A DNA stretch of 40,413 nt from Bdellovibrio sp. GTDB taxonomy: Bacteria > Bdellovibrionota > UBA1018. The notes under the pieces are model-generated. The model searched no databases. It was given only the letters and a program-made list of their open reading frames with translations, and was not told the DNA's origin. Location of the stretch: the NCBI GenBank assembly GCA_016185105.1, contig JACPOE010000055.1, positions 1 through 40,413 on the forward strand, written 5' to 3'. Both the position numbers and the translations under genes were made by a program. Shown piece after piece: positions 32,247-40,413 of the stretch (the stretch's first letter is position 1; every line of letters starts with the position of its first letter).

Positions 32247-33485
32247 TCATAACCTTTCTTTAAGTGCTCGAATCCTTTCCAAGATAGGAGGATGTGTATA
32301 TTCAAGTAGAACTTTGAGAGGGTGGGGCGTCAAGTGGGAAAGATTATCAGCGCTCAGTTTTTTTAAAGCTGAGATCATACTCTCCGGACGTCCATAGGTC
32401 GCTACCGAAAACTCATCCGCTTCGAATTCATATTTTCTCGACAAAAACTGGGTAAGAATTCCTAAAAACTCGGAGACAGGGCCAAAGAAAAGACTTACAA
32501 AAATCAACCCACCATAGACTGAGGGACCCGTCATCGCAAAAGCGTTAAACAGATCTTCGTTCCCTAATACCCAACCCACTGCGTAAAATAATAGGGCTGT
32601 GGGGAGAAGGCCAAGAAGCATCGACTTTAATATGTGTTTCTTTTTAAAATGCCCCACTTCGTGGGCAAAGATTGAAACGAGTTCCTCGGGGGTATGTTTT
32701 TCGAGCAAACTGTCAAAAAGAACAAGTCTTCGAAACTTTCCAAAGCCGGTAAAAAAGGCATTCGATTTGGTCGAGCGTTTCGAGCTGTCCATTGTGTAGA
32801 TTCCGTTGAGACGGAAATTTTGCTTCTTCGCGTAAGCCAAGATCGCATCTTTTGCCGGGCTTTCGGGGAGGGGGGTGAATTTATTGAAAAGGGGCATAAT
32901 TACGGCCGGCGCAAGGTACATCAACAAAATTTGAAAAAGAGTGAAAGCGAACCAAGCGATCAACCAGCCGTAAACACCAGCCTTCTCAAAAAAATAGGCG
33001 ATTCCAAGGTAAACAGGGATTCCTAGAATAACGCTCAGCAATACAGCTTTTACTAGGTCTCCAATAAAGATCCCTGATGTGGTCCGATTGAATCCGTATT
33101 TTTCCTCCAACACAAACGTGTCATAAAGGCTAAATGGAAGGCTCAAGATTAGCTTAAGACCTAAAAGAACAGCAAAATAGGCGATCCCGTTCAATCCTGG
33201 ATTGAATCCTTGCGAAACGACCCAACGGTCTAGAATCCCGAACCCCCCTAGAAACAAGAATCCCAAAGTGAAGGTAAAGCCGAGAACGCCCTGAATCAGC
33301 CCAAAATAAGTTTTCTCTTTTTGGTAGGCGAGGGCTCGGTTGTATTTGGGTTGGTCAAAGATCTCTTGAAATTCGGAAGGCAAAGGGTCATTCAACCGAG
33401 TTAGATTTAAAAGATCCGCAAGGGTCTCCAAACCAAATGCCAGCGTCATCAAAGCGATCAGACTAAGAACATAGGAATTAGTCAT
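32247..33485 (-). CDS. Ste24-type M48 zinc metalloprotease
   Basis: The 412-residue membrane protein has several helices in the N-terminal half, the CAAX-protease-type N-terminal domain (PLPSEFQEIFDQPKYNRALAY) and the zinc motif HEVGH in VSIFAHEVGHFKKKH. Downstream is the third ligand region (RKYEFEADEFSVATYGRPES). Ste24-like bacterial proteases degrade or process membrane and envelope proteins. The start overlaps the pncC stop by one base (TGATG pattern), so the genes are coupled. Confidence 0.92.
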   Translation of the reverse strand: MTNSYVLSLIALMTLAFGLETLADLLNLTRLNDPLPSEFQEIFDQPKYNRALAYQKEKTYFGLIQGVLGFTFTLGFLFLGGFGILDRWVVSQGFNPGLNGIAYFAVLLGLKLILSLPFSLYDTFVLEEKYGFNRTTSGIFIGDLVKAVLLSVILGIPVYLGIAYFFEKAGVYGWLIAWFAFTLFQILLMYLAPAVIMPLFNKFTPLPESPAKDAILAYAKKQNFRLNGIYTMDSSKRSTKSNAFFTGFGKFRRLVLFDSLLEKHTPEELVSIFAHEVGHFKKKHILKSMLLGLLPTALLFYAVGWVLGNEDLFNAFAMTGPSVYGGLIFVSLFFGPVSEFLGILTQFLSRKYEFEADEFSVATYGRPESMISALKKLSADNLSHLTPHPLKVLLEYTHPPILERIRALKERL

Positions 33486-34000
33486 CAGAAAAGGCCTCGA
33501 AGAATCTCCAAAGCTTTCATTGCGAACTGTTCCTTTATGAGTAGACGGTCTTGGGCGACGGAATGAAATTCCTCAACCCGGGTCTTTTTTCCGGTCATTG
33601 CTACTGCAATGAAACAGAGTCCAACCGGTTTCTTAAGGGTGCCTCCGGTTGGGCCGGCAATTCCTGTGGTTGAAATGCACACCCAGCCTTTTGGCTTGAT
33701 AAGGTTGGTCGAATTAGAACGGTCCGGATTTTCAGCAAACTTCTTCAAGCCGCATTCAGCTAATTCCTGAGCAACTTCTTTTGAAACCGCCCCATATTTT
33801 TCAAGTGTTTTTAGAGAAACGCCTAGCTCGAGCTTCGCGGAATTGTCGTACGTAACGTAGGAACCCCAAAAAATTTCAGAGGCGCCCGAGACATTCGTGA
33901 TCGAATGAGCGACGAGGCCCCCAGTGCAGGATTCTACGGTGCATAAAACATGCTGAGCTGTTTTCAACTTTCTCAATACTGCTTCTTCAAGATTGATCAT
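33485..34000 (-). CDS. pncC: Nicotinamide-nucleotide amidase (PncC / CinA C-terminal type)
   Basis: The 171-residue product is a stand-alone CinA C-terminal domain: VESCTGGLVAHSITNVSGAS, FWGSYVTYDNSAKLELG, GAVSKEVAQELAE, STTGIAGPTGGTLKKPVGL. It deamidates NMN, recycling the pyridine nucleotide. There is no N-terminal MoCF-like domain, so this is the short form. It precedes the M48 protease gene and overlaps it by one base. Confidence 0.92.
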   Translation of the reverse strand: MINLEEAVLRKLKTAQHVLCTVESCTGGLVAHSITNVSGASEIFWGSYVTYDNSAKLELGVSLKTLEKYGAVSKEVAQELAECGLKKFAENPDRSNSTNLIKPKGWVCISTTGIAGPTGGTLKKPVGLCFIAVAMTGKKTRVEEFHSVAQDRLLIKEQFAMKALEILRGLF

Positions 34001-34026
34001 TCCAAAAATACCTATACCATAAAAGA

Positions 34027-34740
34027 ATGAATCGTACTTCGAAGATAGGGCTTTGGGCGGGCGTCTTCATTCTAGCCATGGGCGCAGTTTGCTCTTCCCC
34101 AATGGCAAGCGCCGATGATGTGTACACCTTTGTCATTCGCAAAGAGGAAGAAAAAGCCAAGAGTCGTTGGAGTTTGGCTGATTGGTTGGTCACTCGAGAC
34201 AAAATGAGACTTCAAGATCTTTGGCTTGCCGCGCACACCAGTCAATATGAGTATTTTATCGGTGCCAACTATCAGATTGCCCAAGATGTGGCCTCTCAAA
34301 GCTATAGTAGAAACTGGGAAGTCTTTGCGGGAGCCTATTCGACTCTCGTTGGCCTTGAGTTTCACTATGAACGTGCAGATACCTCACGGATGCACTGGAT
34401 TCTCGATTTTCGGTTTTTCGGCAGACATGATCAGGGTACCAATTTAACGGCACAAGTGGGACTAGTGAGTGTCAATCCACCCGGGGATACCTATAGAAGT
34501 GCGTTTCTGGGTGGGAGTATGACTTTTTACATCGCACGCTATTTTGGACTCGAGTTCTTGTATCGCCATTATTTTCCATCGACCTACAATCAACAGGGGA
34601 TGAGTTTTTACGGGGACCGGTACGTCGGCGGCGGCTTTATTGACTTTAAATTTGTCCGCATATATGCAGACTACTTTGCGGATGCGGGGAGCGGCCCTCC
34701 ATATACCGGGCTTGCTCTGGGAACTAAAATCTATTTTTAG
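34027..34740 (+). CDS. Putative outer-membrane beta-barrel protein
   Basis: A signal peptide covers residues 1-29 (hydrophobic GLWAGVFILAMGAV, cleavage after ASA). The mature part alternates aromatic and Gly residues through the last 150 positions (FLGGSMTFYIARYFGLEFLYRHYF, GGGFIDFKFVRIYADYF) and ends LALGTKIYF, with the terminal Phe typical of barrel insertion. No specific family recognised. It is divergent from pncC with 26 bases between starts. Confidence 0.65.
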   Translation: MNRTSKIGLWAGVFILAMGAVCSSPMASADDVYTFVIRKEEEKAKSRWSLADWLVTRDKMRLQDLWLAAHTSQYEYFIGANYQIAQDVASQSYSRNWEVFAGAYSTLVGLEFHYERADTSRMHWILDFRFFGRHDQGTNLTAQVGLVSVNPPGDTYRSAFLGGSMTFYIARYFGLEFLYRHYFPSTYNQQGMSFYGDRYVGGGFIDFKFVRIYADYFADAGSGPPYTGLALGTKIYF

Positions 34741-34778
34741 TTTCCGCTTGAATCCGATTTAATCCTGGGGTCTGCACC

Positions 34779-35276
34779 ATGAGCTCTTCGATGGATTTGT
34801 CTGACGTACGTTTTCTAAAAGCTGCCCGAGAAGAGGCTGCCTCAATAGTTCAGTTTCAGCTGGCTATGGCCAAAGAAAGCGAAGATTTGGTCTTGGACCC
34901 AACAGTCTGTGCTGCTGGTGTAAACGCAGTCTTTGAACGGCCCCAGCTGGGCGAATACCATGTCTGTCAGGTGAAGGTTGATGGCCGATTTAAAACTGTC
35001 GGGAACCTTTTGATCATTCCGGAATGGAGCGACTGGCGCAATGGAATGGTCTGGTGGATACACAGCGTTTATATCTTGCCAGAGTATCGCGGACGAGGTC
35101 TCTTCTCAGCTTTCTATCGGCATATTCAAAAAACTGTGCAGGACTCTTCGACCTTGCGGGGCCTCAGGCTGTATGTGGATAAGACGAACCTTCACGCACA
35201 AAAAGTCTATCAGAAAATTGGAATGTCGAACGCTCATTACGATTTGTATGAGTGGATCAAAGAATCAAAAAACTAG
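34779..35276 (+). CDS. GNAT-family N-acetyltransferase
   Basis: The 165-residue protein shows the GNAT fold order: an N-terminal strand and helix, the central strand WWIHSVYILPEYRGRGLFSAFY with the acetyl-CoA loop R/GxGxG-like (RGRG at 104-107), and the C-terminal motif LRLYVDKTNLHAQKVYQKIGM. It transfers an acetyl group to an unknown amine. The stop lies just before the start of the thioesterase gene; they are probably in one transcript. Confidence 0.88.
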   Translation: MSSSMDLSDVRFLKAAREEAASIVQFQLAMAKESEDLVLDPTVCAAGVNAVFERPQLGEYHVCQVKVDGRFKTVGNLLIIPEWSDWRNGMVWWIHSVYILPEYRGRGLFSAFYRHIQKTVQDSSTLRGLRLYVDKTNLHAQKVYQKIGMSNAHYDLYEWIKESKN

Positions 35277-35287
35277 GAGTCGACCAA

Positions 35288-35761
35288 ATGGATAAGAAGC
35301 AAAACCAAGGGTTACAGGAAACCTATGCTCCCAAAAGTATTTGTTTTGGGTGTGGGCCTGCGAATGAAAAAGGTCTCAAGATTAGAAGCATTGTTCAGGG
35401 GGATCACGTCGTCGCAGAATGGATTCCAGAAAAGTACCATGAGGCTTTCCCTGGCGTTTTGAACGGTGGAATTATTGGTTCGCTTTTGGACTGCCACTCG
35501 AATTGGACTGCGGCTTGGCATTTGATGAAACAGGCTCAGACCGAAATGCCCCCTTGTACCGTGACCGCTGATTATTCTGTGAAGCTTTTGAGACCCACTC
35601 CGACACAAGGCGCAGTTGTTCTTTCAGCGCACGTTGTCGAGTCCACTGCCGATCGGGCCGTCGTCGAAGCCACCCTCACAGCTGGGGGAAAGGTTTGTGC
35701 AACTTGCAAGGGGACCTTCGTTGCCGTAAAGCCGGGACACCCGGCTTATCACCGGTGGTGA
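35288..35761 (+). CDS. PaaI-type hotdog thioesterase
   Basis: The 157-residue protein begins near a CFGCGPANEKGLKI motif, typical of PaaI-like proteins. It has the hotdog core NGGIIGSLLDCHSNWTAA and TVTADYSVKLLRPTP. It should cleave a CoA thioester; the substrate is unknown. ATG 35288 is chosen because AGGAG lies eight bases upstream; an earlier in-frame ATG at 35252 would be inside the GNAT gene. Confidence 0.88.
   Translation: MDKKQNQGLQETYAPKSICFGCGPANEKGLKIRSIVQGDHVVAEWIPEKYHEAFPGVLNGGIIGSLLDCHSNWTAAWHLMKQAQTEMPPCTVTADYSVKLLRPTPTQGAVVLSAHVVESTADRAVVEATLTAGGKVCATCKGTFVAVKPGHPAYHRW
35729..35747 (+). other. Strong hairpin at the end of the thioesterase gene
   Basis: AAGCCGGG-ACA-CCCGGCTT is a perfect 8-base stem with a three-base loop inside the last codons. 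No T run follows, so it is not a normal terminator; it may affect mRNA stability. Function uncertain. Confidence 0.35.
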
Positions 35762-35824
35762 GATCGGCCTAAAAACTCTTTCTAAATTCCTCTCTAATCT
35801 GAACACCTTGAAAGGACAGCTCTG

Positions 35825-36850
35825 ATGAAACATCAAAGAACTTTGAAGAATGGACTATTGGGCCTTGCGTGCATTTTTTCACCGCTGGTTTTTGCCGCCG
35901 TCGCGATTCCTTTGGAGGCCCTACCTACGACTGTACCGGCACCTGCTGATAATCCTGTTACACCTGAAAAAGTGAAACTTGGAAAGATGCTGTACTTCGA
36001 TACCCGCTTGTCGAGTACTCAGAAAGTATCCTGCAATACCTGTCATAACGTGGCTAAAGGGGGAGACGATAATCGAAGCGTGTCAGTAGGGATCAACGGG
36101 AAGACCGGAAATCGTTCTGCGCCTACGGTTTGGAATGCGGCCTTCATGTCTGTTCAGTTTTGGGATGGACGGGCGGCGACCCTTGAAGATCAGGCCAAGG
36201 GTCCGATGGTCAACCCCGTGGAAATGGGTATGCCCAATCATCAGGCCGTAGTCGATCGATTGAAGAAATCCAAAGAATATGTGGAATTGTTTAAGCAAGC
36301 TTTTGGCGGAGAGGATTCTCTCAATATTGAAAATGTAGCAAAGGCAATTGCAAGCTACGAACGCACTCTTGTGACCCCGGATAGTCCTTTTGATCTGTAC
36401 TTAAAAGGAAAGAAAAATGCCCTCAGTCCGGCTGCGGTTCGAGGGATGAATTTGGTCCAGGAAGTTGGATGTACAACCTGCCACAATGGGCCAAACTTTG
36501 CTGGGCCGGTGTTGCCTGTGGGTACTGGCAATTACCGAAAGTTTCCTACCTTTCCAGGATCTGAATATGAAACCAAGTACAAGCTGACCGAAGACTTGGG
36601 TCGGTTCCAGGTGACTCATCAAGAAGCTGACAAAAATCTTTTCCGGATTCCAACCTGGAGAAACGTTGCGTTAACAGCTCCTTATTTTCATAACGGCTCA
36701 GTGAAGACGTTAGACGAGGCCGTGCGCGTAATGGCAAAAACACAGCTGAATCGGACACTGAGCGATGCTGAAACCAAGGACATTGTCGAGTTTTTAAAGA
36801 GCCTAACTGGAAAACGTCCAGCTCAGCCGGCTCCTAAGCTCCCGAAATAG
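35825..36850 (+). CDS. Di-heme cytochrome c peroxidase (CCP/MauG type)
   Basis: The 341-residue protein has a signal peptide (to about residue 24) and two CxxCH heme sites: CNTCH (70-74) and CTTCH (216-220). Family blocks are present: LGKMLYFDTRLSS, FWDGRAATLEDQA, NPVEMGMPNH, FRIPTWRNVALTAPYFHNG and KDIVEFLKSLTG. It reduces hydrogen peroxide in the periplasm using electrons from c-type cytochromes, so a respiratory chain with cytochromes c is expected. No accessory gene is adjacent. Confidence 0.94.
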   Translation: MKHQRTLKNGLLGLACIFSPLVFAAVAIPLEALPTTVPAPADNPVTPEKVKLGKMLYFDTRLSSTQKVSCNTCHNVAKGGDDNRSVSVGINGKTGNRSAPTVWNAAFMSVQFWDGRAATLEDQAKGPMVNPVEMGMPNHQAVVDRLKKSKEYVELFKQAFGGEDSLNIENVAKAIASYERTLVTPDSPFDLYLKGKKNALSPAAVRGMNLVQEVGCTTCHNGPNFAGPVLPVGTGNYRKFPTFPGSEYETKYKLTEDLGRFQVTHQEADKNLFRIPTWRNVALTAPYFHNGSVKTLDEAVRVMAKTQLNRTLSDAETKDIVEFLKSLTGKRPAQPAPKLPK

Positions 36851-36958
36851 GTTTCGGTCGACCTATTCGATTGGGCTATTCATTTTTTCAATCTTTGCGC
36901 TATTCTTGGCTGACGGGGGGAATGACCTACGGGGGCCAAAGGATATGCAAAATGGTTA

Positions 36959-39370
36959 GTGTCGTGGGCTGGGTTGATCACGTTTATCGGCGCAGTTCTT
37001 GCCGCAGTCGGGCTCTACTTTTCCGTTCTGCTTTATAAAAATCTTAGAACGGATATAGAAGAGCTCCTGCCCACAACAGCAAGAAGCGTTAGGGATCTGA
37101 ACGAAGTAGCCCAGCGTTTAAAATCGTTAGACAATATTGTGGTCCTGGTTTTTTCAAAGGACGTCAAAGCTTCAAAGAAATTTGTCTTGGATTTGACCGC
37201 GGAGCTTCAATCTCTAAAGGAAGTTGAAAAAAAAGACACCCTCTCTTTGGTCGAGTATCGAATTGACAGGGAGCTTCAGTTTTTTCAAGACCGAAGGGCT
37301 CTTTATATTGAATTGGATGATCTTCTCCAAATTAGGCGGTATGTCGAGGCACGAATCTCCTATGAGAAAGACCTCTATAATCCGCTCAATATTTTCAGTG
37401 AAAAAGACCTCCCAGTTCCGCAACTGAATTATCAGAAGCTTCAAGAAAAATATAAAAATAAGGTTGCCGGGTACGATCGCTTTCCTGGGGGTTTTTACGC
37501 GACCAGCGATGAAAAGGTTCGTGCTGTAGTTGCTTATATGCCAGGCAAGGGGTTGGATAAGGCGCAACGCCTCAAGAACTTGTTAGAAAAAACGGTGAAC
37601 CGTCTAAACCCGTCCTCTTACAGCAAAGACTTACAGGTCAAATATACAGGTAATGCTCAGAATTTGATCGAAGAGAGTGCCGCTTTGGTGGAGGATCTCG
37701 AACTTTCCACGATCATCGTTATCGTTTTAGTGGCAACTGCCATGTTAGTTTTTTTTCGATCCTTTTTTGCAACTTGGGCTTTGGTCTGGAGTGCATTTTT
37801 CGGAACCTTTTGGACCTTTGGTATTAGTTTCTTTGCCGTAGGTTATTTGAATGCAAACACAGCGTTTCTGGCGAGTATTGTTATAGGAAACGGAATCAAT
37901 TTTGGCATCATATTCCTGGCTCGATACCTCGAGGATCGTCGCGCCCAGCTCTCCAACGCAGAGGCGGTATACGGCGCAATTCAAGGAACGTCTGGGGCTA
38001 CATTAACCGCAGCATTGGCTGCTGCGTTATCCTATGGGTCTTTAATGCTCACTGGATTTAGAGGATTTAGCCAATTTGGAGTGATTGGTTTTATTGGAAT
38101 GCTCACCTGCTGGGGCAGTGCTTACAGTGTCCTGCCTGCCTTCCTCACCCTTTTAGATCGATGGGGCTGGTTAAACCCTAGACCGGCACCTAAGCCGCTG
38201 ATTTCAAGTTTTGTTGCTGCATGGGTCGAGAAAATGCCAAGACTCATCTGGGGTGCTTCAATTCTAGGCGTGGTGTTGTCCTTTCTCGCCCTGAAAAACT
38301 ACAAGACCGAAATTATCGAAACTGACCTGACTAAGCTACGGGATAAAAGAAGTATGAGTCAGGGCTCAGGGGCTCTGTATCACTATATTGATGACATCTT
38401 CGGGCATTCTTTTTCGCCGTTGGTTATTCTGCCCAAAGATCGGCAGGCCAGTAGAAAAATTGCAGCGGTTTTCAGAGAAGAGAAGGAAAAAGAGGGTAAG
38501 AAAAGTCTAATTACAACCGTTCAAACTCTCGATGACTTTATTCCAAAACTCCAAGAGGAAAAGGTAAGAGTCATTCGCGATATTCAGCGATTGCTTCCGC
38601 CGCGACTTGTTGTGCTTTTGCCGGATCAGGAAAAGAGGCACATAAAGGAGCTTCTCAATCCCAAGTCCTTTCATCCATTTTCGGAGAAGGATCTCCCGCC
38701 TCTGCTTTTAGACAAGTTTCGAGAGGCTGATGGAACTGCTGGAAAAATTGTCCTGGTCGATAAGGTTATCGAGAGTGGAAAAGATGACGCTAGTTCACTT
38801 GTGAAGTTTGTAAGTTTGGGCAGGCGACTTGCGGATTCAGTGGCTCCGAACACTCCGGTAGCGGGGGACCTCCCCATTAGTTTTGATATGTTTCAGGCAA
38901 TCACCATTGATGGACCTAGGGCCACGCTTTTCGCATTCCTGGCGGTAGTACTTTTAGTCATCATCCTTTTTAGAAATCTCAAAACTTCGGTGTTGTGTCT
39001 TTTTGCGTTGGGCTTAGGAGTGACGTGGCTGGCCGGGTTAATTTTTGGATTTAACTTAAAAATCAATTTTCTGAATTTCATTGCTCTCCCGATTACTTTT
39101 GGAATTGGAGTAGATTACGGAGTCAATATTTTTCAGCGCTATCGAATTGAGGGACCGGGCAGTATTATTAAAGTGGTTCGAAATACCGGTGGCGCGGTCA
39201 TGCTTTGCAGCTTCACCACTATTATCGGGTACAGTTCGCTTTTAATCGCAGGGAATCAGGCTTTTGTGAGTTTTGGGAGGCTAGCAGTGTTAGGCGAGCT
39301 CACTTGTATTGTGGCCGCTGTGATTTCTCTGCCGGCTTTTTTGGAAATTAGAAGAAGGAAAGGTGTATGA
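36959..39370 (+). CDS. RND/MMPL-type exporter, possible lipid transporter
   Basis: The 803-residue protein has an N-terminal helix, a large periplasmic domain (about 25-245), a five-helix bundle (about 250-400), a second helix and periplasmic domain (about 430-650) and a second bundle (655-800). The second bundle has the MMPL/RND signature GIGVDYGVNIFQRY; in the first bundle the matching site is GNGINFGIIFLARY, with Asn in place of the key Asp. The family includes lipid and hopanoid exporters. The start is GTG at 36959 with no clear ribosome site; no better start was found. The stop overlaps the START-like gene (ATGA). Confidence 0.85.
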   Translation: MSWAGLITFIGAVLAAVGLYFSVLLYKNLRTDIEELLPTTARSVRDLNEVAQRLKSLDNIVVLVFSKDVKASKKFVLDLTAELQSLKEVEKKDTLSLVEYRIDRELQFFQDRRALYIELDDLLQIRRYVEARISYEKDLYNPLNIFSEKDLPVPQLNYQKLQEKYKNKVAGYDRFPGGFYATSDEKVRAVVAYMPGKGLDKAQRLKNLLEKTVNRLNPSSYSKDLQVKYTGNAQNLIEESAALVEDLELSTIIVIVLVATAMLVFFRSFFATWALVWSAFFGTFWTFGISFFAVGYLNANTAFLASIVIGNGINFGIIFLARYLEDRRAQLSNAEAVYGAIQGTSGATLTAALAAALSYGSLMLTGFRGFSQFGVIGFIGMLTCWGSAYSVLPAFLTLLDRWGWLNPRPAPKPLISSFVAAWVEKMPRLIWGASILGVVLSFLALKNYKTEIIETDLTKLRDKRSMSQGSGALYHYIDDIFGHSFSPLVILPKDRQASRKIAAVFREEKEKEGKKSLITTVQTLDDFIPKLQEEKVRVIRDIQRLLPPRLVVLLPDQEKRHIKELLNPKSFHPFSEKDLPPLLLDKFREADGTAGKIVLVDKVIESGKDDASSLVKFVSLGRRLADSVAPNTPVAGDLPISFDMFQAITIDGPRATLFAFLAVVLLVIILFRNLKTSVLCLFALGLGVTWLAGLIFGFNLKINFLNFIALPITFGIGVDYGVNIFQRYRIEGPGSIIKVVRNTGGAVMLCSFTTIIGYSSLLIAGNQAFVSFGRLAVLGELTCIVAAVISLPAFLEIRRRKGV

Positions 39371-40188
39371 GAAAGGCTGCCGCTTCGTTAGGGGTACTGG
39401 CTGTAGGGCTCGTACTGATTGCTGCTTCCTCTTCGGACGTGAAACCTACGACTCAAGACCCAGGCCCTCTGTCTCGGTTCCCTATTGACTCGCCCCTGCC
39501 TGAACTTCCCAAAAGTTTATACACTGATGGAATTGCTTCGTTTTCGAAAAACTTTAAACTGCCAGACCCCGCCGGATTGGATCATTCCGCAAATCCTGTT
39601 CGTACCTGGGGCATCAAGACACGGGACCACTCACTTTACATAGGAAGTGCAAAGCACCTTTGGATCCGTGCCCCGAAGGAAAAGGTAGTTGAGGTTCTCA
39701 GCGATTTTGATTCGTACTCGAAATTTTTCGATGAAGTCAAAAAAGTCGAGGTGAAGAATAAAGAAGGAAATAAATGGACGGTTTTTTGGGAGAGGTATTC
39801 TCCTGCCTTTTTTATCCCGAATCCGAAATACGAAATGGTTTACTTGATCGAAAACTCTGCGGCTAAAGTGATGTATCGCTACCAGTTTAAGAAGGGAAAT
39901 TCTTTGAAGGCGTCAGACGGCCTCATTTCAGTTGAAACCTTTGGTGACGGCACGCTGGTCAGTGGGATCGATTTTTACGATGCTAGTTGGGGCCTCGCTG
40001 GAGCAATCGCTTCGGGAAAGATCTGGAGGAAGAGTCTGGAAGGGGGCTACAAAGGAGACCTTTCCCTGAAGTTTCACATTGAAAATCCACAGTGGGACCG
40101 GGGCCGAATTAAAGATGAAATCGAGCGAATGTTAGAGCGCTATCCGATCGATACTATTCAATACCTCGATGTGCCCCAATGGAAGTGA
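39367..40188 (+). CDS. START/SRPBCC-like lipid-binding protein with N-terminal signal
   Basis: The 273-residue protein has an N-terminal hydrophobic signal or anchor (3-22: KAAASLGVLAVGLVLIAASS). The segment from about 95 is START/polyketide-cyclase-like: HLWIRAPKEKVVEVLSDFDSYSKFFDEVKKVEV, then VFWERYSPAFFIPNPKYE and repeating strands to a final helix (IKDEIERMLERYP). Such domains bind hydrophobic ligands. It overlaps the RND exporter gene by four bases, so a role in presenting lipid to the exporter is a fair guess, not a demonstrated one. Its 3' end overlaps the convergent glycosyltransferase by 35 bases. Confidence 0.75.
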   Translation: MRKAAASLGVLAVGLVLIAASSSDVKPTTQDPGPLSRFPIDSPLPELPKSLYTDGIASFSKNFKLPDPAGLDHSANPVRTWGIKTRDHSLYIGSAKHLWIRAPKEKVVEVLSDFDSYSKFFDEVKKVEVKNKEGNKWTVFWERYSPAFFIPNPKYEMVYLIENSAAKVMYRYQFKKGNSLKASDGLISVETFGDGTLVSGIDFYDASWGLAGAIASGKIWRKSLEGGYKGDLSLKFHIENPQWDRGRIKDEIERMLERYPIDTIQYLDVPQWK

Positions 40189-40413
40189 CTTCTTGTAGGC
40201 GGAATTGATCTACAAACCGATAAGTCTTTCCGTGGTATTCGACTTCTTCATGGGTGAAAGCATACAAAACCAAATAGACTCGGGCGAGGTCCCAAATTGG
40301 GATTGTCCAAAAGTACTTTGCAGTCGCTTTAAGAGAACCTAAGATCAGTCCTTCGAATAGAACAGAGACCAGGATTCTAAATCCCAACGCCGCTCCGAGC
40401 AAAGCCCAGCTTA
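40154..40413 (-). CDS. Glycosyltransferase, C-terminal end (partial; HpnI / ceramide-glucosyltransferase-like)
   Basis: The frame stays open to the window edge. The visible part has a hydrophobic stretch (LGFRILVSVLFEGLILGSL) then FWTIPIWDLARVYLVLYAF and VEYHGKTYRF. This is the end pattern of GT21-like membrane glycosyltransferases, whose C-termini read roughly P-x-RDL...W-RGRRYR. The catalytic part is outside the window, so the assignment is moderate. It suggests glycolipid synthesis next to the RND and START-like pair. Confidence 0.55.
   Translation of the reverse strand, partial: SWALLGAALGFRILVSVLFEGLILGSLKATAKYFWTIPIWDLARVYLVLYAFTHEEVEYHGKTYRFVDQFRLQEVTSIGAHRGIE

Noticed and set aside
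1..40413. CRISPR arrays, rRNA genes, insertion sequences or prophage
   Set aside because: No regularly spaced repeats, no ribosomal RNA signature, no transposase or phage structural gene was found.

Overview
The window looks like a chromosomal segment of a motile, diderm, Bdellovibrionota-like (formerly deltaproteobacterial) bacterium. This is inferred from the flagellar gene order, the sigma-28 gene placed directly after flhF, many outer-membrane barrel and lipoprotein genes, di-heme cytochrome c peroxidase, a lytic transglycosylase and a moderate GC content. I cannot name a genus. There are no rRNA genes, CRISPR arrays, prophages or insertion sequences, and only one tRNA gene.

Layout. 1-8963 (+) is a flagellar export and regulation operon: end of fliN, fliO (with an unusual N-terminal AMIN-like domain), fliP, fliQ, fliR, flhB, flhA (frame broken), flhF, fliA. 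8979-11105 (-) holds a PilZ-like protein, then a lipoprotein and outer-membrane protein pair. 11182-12660 (-) is a MazG-CoaE fusion. It is divergent from ybeY and prfB (+), and prfB uses a programmed +1 frameshift. An acyltransferase (+) and a large membrane protein of unknown function (-) follow. 17222-17298 is tRNA-Asp (-). 17442-20830 (-) carries a QueC-like ATPase, a low-complexity secreted protein, an MbfA-type iron exporter and a small conserved-looking partner. 20863-23252 (+) is a Ski2-like/DUF3516 helicase whose frame is broken by an internal loss. A LysE-type exporter (+) converges on an MFS and ABC exporter operon (-). 27031-27620 is a long intergenic region rich in perfect palindromes, with a possible gene remnant. 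27786-34000 (-) has an ABC-2 exporter pair, a lytic transglycosylase with a clear terminator, an outer-membrane protein with a His-rich tail, a Ste24-type protease and pncC (cinA C-terminal type). 34027-40188 (+) has an outer-membrane protein, a GNAT acetyltransferase, a thioesterase, a cytochrome c peroxidase and an RND exporter coupled to a START-like protein. The edge carries the end of a glycosyltransferase (-).

How it fits together. The first 9 kb encodes the flagellar type III export gate (FliO/P/Q/R, FlhB, FlhA), its placement GTPase (FlhF) and the late-flagellar sigma factor. Most of the rest is envelope housekeeping: transport, peptidoglycan turnover, outer-membrane proteins and lipid handling.

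Main points of interest are the MazG-CoaE fusion, the AMIN-FliO architecture, the long N-terminal extension on FliA, the absence of flhG between flhF and fliA, the prfB recoding site, and the palindrome-dense intergenic region. Two otherwise well-conserved genes (flhA and the helicase) have each lost an internal segment with a frame change, and a third (an outer-membrane protein) may have lost one. These losses may be assembly errors or real decay; the sequence alone cannot decide. I found no clear new multi-gene system.
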